A DNA stretch of 64,000 nt from MGIIb-O2 sp963990035 (GTDB taxonomy: Archaea; Thermoplasmatota; Poseidoniia; Poseidoniales; Thalassarchaeaceae): assembly GCA_963990035.1 (NCBI GenBank), contig CAXDMJ010000001.1:1-64000 (forward strand), in the 5' to 3' direction. The translations under genes and the position numbers were made by a program. A model generated the notes under the pieces. That model did not search any database. It saw nothing but the letters and a program-made list of their open reading frames with translations, and had not been told where the DNA came from. The first letter of the stretch is position 1, and each line of letters begins with the position of its first letter. Of this stretch, positions 1 through 8,200 are shown one piece after another.

Positions 1-1925
1 GGGTCATAGTTACCCCCGCTGTTTACTGGTCCTTCGTCAGGTTGAAACCCGATTTCAGATACCAGCACTGAGCAGGATTCACCGACTATACACAACCTTT
101 CGATCTAGCAGTCGGCTATGTTTTTATTAAACAGTCGGAGTCCCCTTGTTACTGCGACCAGGTTCTCTCGAACCTGGCACTCCTTCTCCCGAAGTTACAG
201 AGCGATTTTGCCGAGTTCCTTCACGATACTTTGCCCGTCACACCTTAGGCTTCTCACCTTGGGTACCTGTGTCAGATCTTGGTACGATCACCTCTTACGG
301 TTTTTCATGGGACCTAGGCCTCATCTATCTTTTGCTCACGTCTTCTCAAACTTCTCACCATTACGGTTCTCCATTCGATTATTGAACGCTTCGACGCACC
401 ATGACAGATGCGCATAAACTAGCCCAAGCCGTCACCATTAATGTAAGAGGGGCTTACGAATATTAACGCAATTCCCTTTCGATCATTTCGGTTAGGAATG
501 ACCTTAGGATCGGCTAACCCTCGGCTGATAACCATTGCCGAGGAACCCTTACCCCTTCGGTGGTGCGGATTCTCACCGCACTATGCTGCTACTCTTCCCT
601 AGATTCTCATACATACACGGTCCACCCGATCTCAAAACCGAGCTTCTACCCGAGCATGTCGCCGCGCTACCTCATCTTCTTTCGAAGGATTAGTGTATCG
701 GTATACAGTTTTAGTCCCGTCCATTTTTCGGGCCCGCAAGCTTGACTAGTGATCTGTTACGAACTCTTTCAAGGATGGCTGCCTCTAAGCCCACCTTCTA
801 GTTGTCTTCGACCACGGACTCCGTTTGTAATTAACACTTAACTGTAATTTTGGGACCTTAACACTAAGCTGGTTTCTTCACCTTTCGTCACGGTAGCTTA
901 CCCACCGTGGCTCACTCCTCGCTTCTACGACGATTACAACTTCGGAGTTTGACAGCGTACCGAGGAATTGCTCCCCCTAAATACCCAATCAGTGCTCTAC
1001 ATCGTAATCTATCTCTGCGAAGATCTACCTGCGAGTAGTCTCGCGCGGAACCTGCTATTGCCCATCTCGATTGGACTTTCACCCCTATACCCAGCTCATC
1101 CGAGCGATTTGCACATCAGCAACGGTTGGATCCTCCACCCAACTTTCATCGGGCTTCAATCTGGCCAGGCATAGATCGATAGGCTTCAGGTCTCCCACTA
1201 ATGACTCCGGGCGAGAACACCCAGTCCCTCACCGCCTAAGCGGCTGCGGACCTTTCGGTTTCCCTTCGGCTTCGGAGATCAACTCCTTAACCTCGCCATT
1301 AATCAGAACTCCCAGGGGCATTATTCGAAACGCACGAATAGACGCTGCTCATATCATCGCTTTCACGCCTATTCAGCTTGTTCCCGACTGGTTTCAGGTT
1401 CTTTTCACATCCCGCTAAGGATACTTTTCAGCTTTCGCTCACGCTACTTGTCAACTATCGGTCTCGAGTAGTATTTAGGATTGGAGGTTTATGCCCCCCA
1501 TATTCACGCGCGATATCCAACGCACGCTACTCAGGATTCATCACTTGATCATATCATATGCGTATACGGGTCTTTCACCCTCTATGGTGCGCCGTTCCAG
1601 GCGACTTCTACTTCTATGACTTAGACTACAGATGGTCCATACCCCACATCTCTTCATGATTTCTCATGAAGATTCGGTTTGTCCTATACCGTTTTCATTC
1701 GCCACTACTAGCGGTATCTCATTTGATTTCTTTTCCTCTCCCTACTGAGATGCTTCAGTTCAGGAGGTTCCCTTTCCATTTAGGAATGGCACATTGTGCC
1801 AGGAGGTCCCATTCAGCTATTTGTGGATCCAAGAGATTCATGCCTCTCCCCACAACTTATCGCAGCTTGTCACGACCTTCTTCGGCTCTCGAGCCGAGCC
1901 ATCCCCCAGTCGGGTTGTAGCATTT
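1..1925 (-). rRNA. 23S ribosomal RNA, 5' part (cut by window edge)
   Basis: The minus strand reads as an archaeal large-subunit rRNA. Its start resembles other archaeal 23S 5' ends (a CGACTGGGGGATGGCTCGGC-like stretch near 1885-1912), followed by familiar blocks such as GATAAGTTGTGGGGAG and GAACTGAAGCATCTCAGTA. At base 1 the gene has reached the GGGGGTAACTATGACCC region of domain IV, roughly E. coli position 1920. About 1.9 kb is therefore present, and the last third lies beyond the left edge. The length to this landmark nearly equals the E. coli numbering, so no large intron or insertion is expected here. The exact 5' end is estimated by alignment from memory and could be off by 10 bases or so. 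No 16S gene or spacer tRNA lies upstream. Small open frames inside this gene are not real. Confidence 0.97.
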
Positions 1926-2200
1926 TATTAATTTCTACATTCCCACTTTCTATTATTATCTTAACACAGGGACTCATTGTGAGTCCTCTGGTGTCCAGGC
2001 ATATCAATTCTGGTATCTCAGACCACTCCGTCTCCCCGCAGGGCGAAGCAGTCTCAACCACTAACCTTGATACATATCAGTACCAAAGCGCACTATAAGC
2101 AGCCTCGCGACCTACCTTCGGTATATGAAGTAAAGGGTTGCGTCTCCCCCTACAAAGGGACTGAGTATAACGAATACTTAGTAATCAAATAATTAATATT
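1926..2200 (-). other. 23S rRNA precursor leader
   Basis: Between the mature 23S 5' end and the A+T-rich promoter zone lie about 250 bases that are much richer in G+C than the neighbouring intergenic DNA and hold several inverted repeats. One is GGACTCA-CAA-TGAGTCC at 1970-1986. Another is an imperfect CTTCGCCC/GGGGAGACGGAG arm near 2028-2055. In archaea such leaders pair with the sequence downstream of 23S to form the bulge-helix-bulge processing stem. The partner strand lies outside the window, so this cannot be verified. No protein or tRNA is visible. The function is inferred from position and structure. Confidence 0.6.
1970..1986 (-). other. Perfect 7-bp hairpin in the pre-23S leader
   Basis: The minus strand reads GGACTCA, loop CAA, TGAGTCC. 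It sits about 45 bases before the estimated mature 23S 5' end. It may be part of the processing signal or simply a stable leader hairpin. Confidence 0.6.
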
Positions 2201-2260
2201 ATCTGAATTATATTAAATTAAAATAGCCATTATTTGCATGAAAAAGTAATATAAACTAGG
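2200..2260 (-). promoter_or_regulatory. Putative 23S rRNA promoter (TATA-like elements)
   Basis: On the minus strand, TTTATATTA at 2247-2255 and TTTAATATAA near 2207-2217 both resemble archaeal TATA boxes. Either would place a start at about 2185-2225, just before the G+C-rich leader. Which is used cannot be told from sequence. A separate promoter is expected because no 16S gene precedes this 23S gene. Confidence 0.35.
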
Positions 2261-2304
2261 ACATTATATGAGATTTTCAATAATAATTATTGATTGATTT
2301 ATTA

Positions 2305-2316
2305 ACGAAAAAAACC
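2305..2316 (-). terminator. T-run after the permease gene
   Basis: Seven consecutive T on the minus strand (2308-2314) begin about 11 bases after the stop codon of the permease gene. Archaeal transcription commonly ends at such U-tracts without a hairpin. It would separate the permease transcript from the 23S promoter just downstream. Confidence 0.4.
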
Positions 2317-2324
2317 ATTTTATT

Positions 2325-3962
2325 CTAATTAAGATCTAATTCATTCGAGCTTAAATCACTTATGTCGATGTCCTCGATGTCCTTGTATACAAGCGGGGAT
2401 AATGATAGACTACCTACTATTAGTATGGTGATTAGAGCGAATGGAATCATTGGAGTAGACCACTCAATTGTATATCTAATTACACAGTAAACTGTAGAAA
2501 TCGCTAATGTCATTATCATGATCGGAAACCCTGTACGGAAGAATCTGTTGAAAGATATATCTTCTCCAGCATCTTCTGCTAAACCTGCAGCAACTACATT
2601 GGCAGACGCACCGATGATTGTCCCATTTCCTCCCAGGCAAGCGCCCAATGCTAATGACCATGCCAAAGGGCCGAGCGGTAACCCAAGGGCAGGGTCAGAT
2701 GCTAGTTCTATCACGACCGGCACCATCGTAGCAGTATAAGGAATATTATCTATAAATGCAGACGCAATGGCAGAAACCCATAGAAGCAAAAGAACTGCAA
2801 CCATCAATCGATTTTCTTCTGATGCTTTTGAGATTGTCCCAGATATTAGATCGGCAATCATATCTATAAGCCCCATGAATTCAAGTCCATGAATCATTAT
2901 GAATAAACCTGCAAAGAATATAATTGTAGTCCATTCAACTGAATCTAATTGTTCCTCTACACGGTGTGGTGATGTAACTAGTAGCATTATGACAGCACCC
3001 CCTATTGCAATTGTAGCCACTGTCAATAATGGATGATGTAAAGAGGAATGAGCAAAGAAAGCTAATATTACTGCAATTAGAATCACTCCTGATTTCTTCA
3101 GTAAAAGTTTATCTTTTATACCATACTTAATCCTTAACAATTCAACGTTCCTAACTCTATTACCAGATAAACCTGGCTTCTCTAATTTACGTAATAGCCA
3201 GAAAGAAGGAATCATGATTATGAGGATTGCTGGTGCCACATGGATTATAAAATCAGTAAACCCTATGCTCTGGCTTACAAGGTCGGTTCCACTAAGACCT
3301 TGTGCCGAAAGTTGTGCACCAATGATGATATTTGGTGGGTCACCAATTTGTGTAGCAGCACCTCCAATATTAGAGAACATTACTTCAGCAATAATAAGAG
3401 GTACTGGTTCTAAATCTAAAACTTTGGATATCTGAATAGTTACAGGAACTATCAATAGAATTGTAGTAACATTGTCTAGCAATGCAGAAAAAAGTGCAGT
3501 TATTAAGCATAAAATAAATGATAAACGCCAGATTGAGCCGCCACTTTGTGCATAGGCTTGCACAGCTGCCCATTCAAATAAACCAGTTTTAGATAGAATA
3601 TCTACCATTACCATCATACCAATTAGTAAACCAATTGTTTCCCAGTCAATCCAAGTCATAATGACCATTAAATCAGGACCCTCACCTATTGCATGAAGTG
3701 ATACTACTGCTGCTATACCACCAAGAGCCGCTGCAAGAGCTCTGTGAACTACTTCGAAAACTATTAACCCATATACAGCAACTAATATTCCAATAGCTAG
3801 TGGTACTGCCCAACTTGGCATATCTGGTGCAATCCAACCACTTCCGGAATTACTTGCAGCAGAAACTGACATAGGTAGAAATATAGAAATGGAAAATACA
3901 GATAGATAAATAATCGATAATGTACGAGATGAAAACGCCCCGGTATTCTTTAGCATGAACAT
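2325..3962 (-). CDS. ArsB/NhaD-type (IT superfamily) membrane permease
   Basis: A 545-residue integral membrane protein with about a dozen hydrophobic segments. The first (residues 10-33) looks signal-like. Two diagnostic re-entrant motifs of the ion-transporter superfamily are visible: SNIGGAATQIGDPPN around residues 196-210, and GACLGGNGTIIGASAN around residues 437-452 in the second half, giving the family's inverted-repeat layout. Relatives include arsenite efflux permease ArsB, NhaD Na+/H+ antiporters and the OCA2/P protein. The substrate cannot be settled: Na+/H+ exchange suits a marine cell, while no ArsA or ArsR gene nearby argues for arsenite. The gene stands alone between the 23S promoter and the CRM gene. 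The start could also be the Met at codon 3 (3956). Confidence 0.85.
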   Translation of the reverse strand: MFMLKNTGAFSSRTLSIIYLSVFSISIFLPMSVSAASNSGSGWIAPDMPSWAVPLAIGILVAVYGLIVFEVVHRALAAALGGIAAVVSLHAIGEGPDLMVIMTWIDWETIGLLIGMMVMVDILSKTGLFEWAAVQAYAQSGGSIWRLSFILCLITALFSALLDNVTTILLIVPVTIQISKVLDLEPVPLIIAEVMFSNIGGAATQIGDPPNIIIGAQLSAQGLSGTDLVSQSIGFTDFIIHVAPAILIIMIPSFWLLRKLEKPGLSGNRVRNVELLRIKYGIKDKLLLKKSGVILIAVILAFFAHSSLHHPLLTVATIAIGGAVIMLLVTSPHRVEEQLDSVEWTTIIFFAGLFIMIHGLEFMGLIDMIADLISGTISKASEENRLMVAVLLLLWVSAIASAFIDNIPYTATMVPVVIELASDPALGLPLGPLAWSLALGACLGGNGTIIGASANVVAAGLAEDAGEDISFNRFFRTGFPIMIMTLAISTVYCVIRYTIEWSTPMIPFALITILIVGSLSLSPLVYKDIEDIDISDLSSNELDLN

Positions 3963-4030
3963 CCGTACAACATTACCTCTAAATATCTCTCGATGTAAAA
4001 CTTACTAGGAATGTGAATTAATCTCAATCC

Positions 4031-4297
4031 TTAACCGGACCAAAATACTGCAATATTCCCTCTTTGATGCACTAAAACAGAGTTAGATGCAGATGAAATC
4101 GATTCGAATAACTCTTTCCTCTCCGAAGAACTGGGAGCAACACCTTGATTTACTTTCATTTTAACTAATTTACGCTTCAACAATTGTTGTTTTAATTCAT
4201 CCACGACTGAATCATTCATACCAAGTTTACCAACTCTAATTGTAATTTCGAGATTACGATCTAGAGCATTTTTCTTAATTGGATAGGGTATCTTCAT
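4031..4297 (-). CDS. CRM-domain (YhbY-like) RNA-binding protein
   Basis: An 88-residue protein almost entirely made of a CRM domain. It has the IRVGKLGM start of the fold, the basic KRKLVKMKV strand (residues 41-49) that replaces the GxxG loop region, and a closing QRGNIAVFW strand. CRM proteins bind structured RNA; bacterial YhbY associates with pre-50S particles. It is the last gene of a tight minus-strand set with adenylate kinase and Rpp21 (15-bp gap), so a role in ribosome or tRNA maturation is likely. The precise RNA target is unknown. Confidence 0.85.
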   Translation of the reverse strand: MKIPYPIKKNALDRNLEITIRVGKLGMNDSVVDELKQQLLKRKLVKMKVNQGVAPSSSERKELFESISSASNSVLVHQRGNIAVFWSG

Positions 4298-4312
4298 ATT
4301 ATTACTTCCATT

Positions 4313-4621
4313 TTATATTGGTCTGCGATTTTTTTTATTACATCGCTGACATGTAGTTATTACTGATTTATTCTTAACTCTTACTTTTGAATCTGTCCCT
4401 AATCTCATAACTGACTCACAAACTCTACATACAAAAATACGAGATAGAGAATTATCACTCTGACCATGCCTCTTACTTATTCGGAGAATATCTCTAGCGG
4501 CAATATCTCTAACTCTATGTGAATGTTTTTCTGGAGTAAGGATAATATTAGAAAGTATTGACATAGATTCTATTGAACGTTTTTTCCGTCGGATTAAGTC
4601 CTTAGACCTTCTTCTAGACAT
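4313..4621 (-). CDS. rnp4: Ribonuclease P protein component 4 (Rpp21/Rpr2)
   Basis: A 102-residue basic protein starting MSRRRSKD. Two CxxC pairs (Cys65/Cys68 in FVCRVC and Cys91/Cys94 in TTCQRC) form the zinc ribbon typical of Rpp21, after a basic helical N-terminus. It is a protein subunit of archaeal RNase P, which trims tRNA 5' leaders. The Met at 4621 was chosen over an upstream in-frame Met because it follows a GAGGT Shine-Dalgarno-like sequence at 4624-4628 and lies next to the adk stop (4629-4631). The upstream extension would overlap adk by about 35 bases. It forms an operon with adk and the CRM gene. Confidence 0.88.
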   Translation of the reverse strand: MSRRRSKDLIRRKKRSIESMSILSNIILTPEKHSHRVRDIAARDILRISKRHGQSDNSLSRIFVCRVCESVMRLGTDSKVRVKNKSVITTCQRCNKKNRRPI

Positions 4622-4628
4622 GGTGACC

Positions 4629-5252
4629 TCATTTATTAGATAATTGAGAGATGATGTCATCACCCACTTGCTCTATAGACCTATTACCATCAATTTTAAT
4701 CAATAAGCCTTGACTTTCATACCAACCAGCAAGAGGTGATGTTTGCTCATGATAAGCAGATAGCCTATTCCTAACGGTAGATTCATTATCATCTTTTCTT
4801 TGAATTAAACGATGAGATATAGACTCAGGTGCTGGATTAAATTTCACATGGTAGATGTCGCCATTCTCTGGATCCATTCGCCTTCCGACTATTCTTTCAA
4901 TAATTGACTCATCAGGAACCTCGATAGAAATTACTGCGCTAAGATGAGCAATTTTCGCCAACTCTTCTGCTTGAGCAATTGTTCGAGGAAAACCATCAAA
5001 GAGTACACCTGAATAGGCGTCTTTTTCCTTGAGTCTCTCATTAATCAATCCAATTATGACCTCATCAGGAACTAGTTCACCTGCTTCCATAAATATTTTT
5101 GCAGCCATCCCCATCTGACTACCGGAAGATACTGCTTGCCTCAGCATATCACCTGTTGAAACTTGAGGTTTAGATGTCAAATCAGCAATTCTATTTGCCT
5201 GTGTACCCTTACCTGCACCCGGTGGGCCAAACAGTACAATGGAACCTTCCAT
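4629..5252 (-). CDS. adk: Adenylate kinase
   Basis: A 207-residue adenylate kinase, ATP + AMP to 2 ADP. The P-loop GPPGAGKGT occupies residues 9-17, followed by the AMP-site STGDMLR segment and FDGFPRT. The lid contains GRRMDPENGDIYH and no cysteines, so it is the non-zinc lid form. The frame stays open a further 34 codons upstream, but MEGSIVLFG fits the family's usual N-terminus. A Met seven codons earlier (5273) is an alternative. The gene lies 41 bp after the giant subtilase gene and runs into rnp4 and the CRM gene. Confidence 0.93.
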   Translation of the reverse strand: MEGSIVLFGPPGAGKGTQANRIADLTSKPQVSTGDMLRQAVSSGSQMGMAAKIFMEAGELVPDEVIIGLINERLKEKDAYSGVLFDGFPRTIAQAEELAKIAHLSAVISIEVPDESIIERIVGRRMDPENGDIYHVKFNPAPESISHRLIQRKDDNESTVRNRLSAYHEQTSPLAGWYESQGLLIKIDGNRSIEQVGDDIISQLSNK

Positions 5253-5293
5253 ATACCAATGGGGAAAGACCATGGTGATAAGGCAAACCCAAA

Positions 5294-8200
5294 CTAAGGT
5301 TGGTTCTGTTCCCACCAAAGATGTCCATAAGTTTGCCATTGTTCCATATCCCATCCCTCAGGTAATCCACCCAAAGGTAATGGTGCTGAGCCTTCAGGAG
5401 AAATCATTAATTTACCAGGTGTAGATGATGCTATTGCAGCCTGAATTTCATCATCACTGACCCCTCCAGTAAGCGTATCCCCTGAACCTAAAGACGTATC
5501 TAATGCAGCTACTCTTCGTTCATTAGAGGTACCTGAAAGTAGTGCAGAACCTTTTGGAATTAGTTCTTCCTCAGACGACATTAATGCCTGGGAATTCTTT
5601 CTCATTTGCAAACCTAGGACTGAGACTCCAACTAAAGTCAACAAAAATAGTAATGCTAAAGTCCACGATGGTAAACCTATAGATTCAAGAATCCCCGAAA
5701 GACCACCTGTGCTTGTAGTTCTCTCCTTACTCATCTGTAATGCCAAATTAGAATTTGTAATTTCCACATCCTCAGATAAAGATGTAGAGTTTGCATAAAT
5801 ATCTATACCAGTGAGACCAAAATTAGCATTTGATTTTGGTGTCACTGTTACTTCTAATGCTCTTGATTCACCTGGCAATATGTCAGAGATTATAGATTCA
5901 CTTAATCTTACATCCCATCCATCAACTTCAGAAAAATATATTTCTGCTTGTGTTACCGAATTCCCATCATTAGTGACATTGATCAAAAATATCCCTTTAT
6001 TTGAAGAGGAAATCTCATCAATGAATATAACTTCAGATTCTAAAACTATCCAAATAGAGGGTACTACCTCGACAATTAATTCTACTGCTTCGAAATATAC
6101 TTCACCACTGGGTGTAGTAAATTCAATGATTATCGAAAATTTCTGTTCTAATTCACCTACTGATAAACCACCAGGTAAATCGAGACCTACAGAGATAAAA
6201 GCCTCTCTATTCATATCCATTTCAAATGAATTACCTGAGAGGAAACCTCCAGACCATCCAGTAGGAAGACTCCCTATAGTCAGAGAAATATCTAAAGGAA
6301 TATTACCTATATTTTGTAATTTAATAGGAGCAATCGAGGATTTCCCTAGGGCCACCAATATCCTATCAGGACTTTCTATATCCAGAGCTGCGAATTCTTC
6401 AATTATAATTTTCGTACCATTAATCAGAGTATCGCCATTTTGTAAAGTTGTTCGAATTGTAATTATATTAGAATCTCCCATACTAGATGAAAGAGGTACA
6501 ATTGTATTGATTAAAATGGTCAGATTATCACCTGCTAATACATTAACTGTAATATCTCCGTTAACTACTTCATTAGTACCTTCAATCAACTGGGTTTGCC
6601 AAGTATTTTGCACTTTAATAGTGTATTCTGATGGAACATTCCCTTCATTGGTAATTACTAATTTAGTAGTTACTAAATCACCATTTAGTACAGACCTATC
6701 TTCTGCAAGACCCAAAGGGCCGAGAGATATATCACTCTGAGAAAAAATTTCTGTAGTGAAATCACGACTTTCGAATACTTCTAAAGATGCAGTATCGATT
6801 AAAAATAAATTAGGGTCATTGATAGATTGAGTAGTACAAGTAACACCTTCAAGAGTCCCAGATGAAGGTTCTCCTAGAATCTCATTCGGCACCCTTATCC
6901 TTATTGTCACAGGTAGAAATTGAAGCCTAGAAAGAGGTTCCAAATTGAGAACTGAGGTTCCACTATCACCTACTTTTATAATCCAACGATTATCAGTTTC
7001 ACACGAAATAGTATAACCAGTAGGACCATTACCTGTATTCAAAATTGAAAGAGAAAATTGAGCAAAATTACCCGGGATTGCTCCAAGTGATTCAGCACCT
7101 GCAACTACAGTCACCAAACCCTCAACTCGTTCTACAACCGTCTTTAATTGTAATGAATGGAAAACAGTAGGGGCATTCTTATCCCATAATGTAATTTGAG
7201 AAACGAAAGTACCTGGAAGAGCGTATATATTATTGTCGACATCTGCATCTACATCCAAGAATTCGATAGATATTATTACATTATCTCCTGAATCCCCTGA
7301 TGGAGATAATATCCATGGACCAGATTCGTTGAATAATTTCCACCATTCATCTTCAGGAGCCATCAATAGACCCCCTGAATCAGAGAGTTGTACAGGAGAT
7401 GCAGAAATATCAACAGTAATCTCTGATGTACCCTCATTCCTTAATTCTAGCTGGAAAATAACTGAACTCGATACACTTGGATCTATTTGCCTTACTTTAG
7501 ATTCAACTATTTCCGAAGGATTTGATGGTAATGATCCGTCTTCAAGAAGTGGTGTGAGCCTTACCCCTACTTGAGAAACATAGACATCTAGTTCCTGGAT
7601 ATTATTATTAATACCTGATAATTCATCATTTAATTCTTCCACTTCAGAATTTGAATCCAAGGTGAATTTAAGGGTATGAATACCTGTAGTCGAAAATATA
7701 TGAGGATAAGAAAGAGATGCTAAAGAACCTCCTGAAAGTGATGTTTTTAATTGACTGAATATAACTGAATTATCTGTTAAATCTTCTATTAGTACAGTAT
7801 AGCTACCAGTAGGCCCAGATGCTTGATTTTTCCATTGAGCTTCAATCAAAAAGGTATCACCTTGTAAAGGACTTTCTACAGAAGTAGATAGAGAATTAGG
7901 AAGCACAGTTAGATCGGGTAAAACTGTTTCAGTTACATCCCCGGTTATAACCAACACATAATCTTGCAAATAACCACCAGAATGACCTATTTCGACGGAC
8001 CAAGTACCTATTTCTGGCAAATTGAGCCTAACTCTCTCAACATTATTGAGATCATCTTGTACTCCCCCGATTGTACTAATGCCATTAATGAAATTATTGC
8101 CATAATAAATTTCACCACTAGGAGAAGTAACAATAAGATCGAGATCATTTACTAATTTAGGAGCAGATTGATTAGCAACTGCTGAACCTTCACGGTCATT

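Noticed and set aside
118..2098. Several open frames of 60-115 codons in the first 2.1 kb
   Set aside because: They lie within the 23S rRNA gene or its leader on either strand and show no protein-like pattern.
2325..3962. Assignment as arsenite permease ArsB in particular
   Set aside because: The motifs are shared by the whole superfamily and no arsenic-resistance genes are adjacent, so only the broader family is claimed.
5811..6740. Plus-strand open frame of 309 codons
   Set aside because: It is a shadow of the giant subtilase on the opposite strand; its composition mirrors the antisense codons and it has no start signal or domain.
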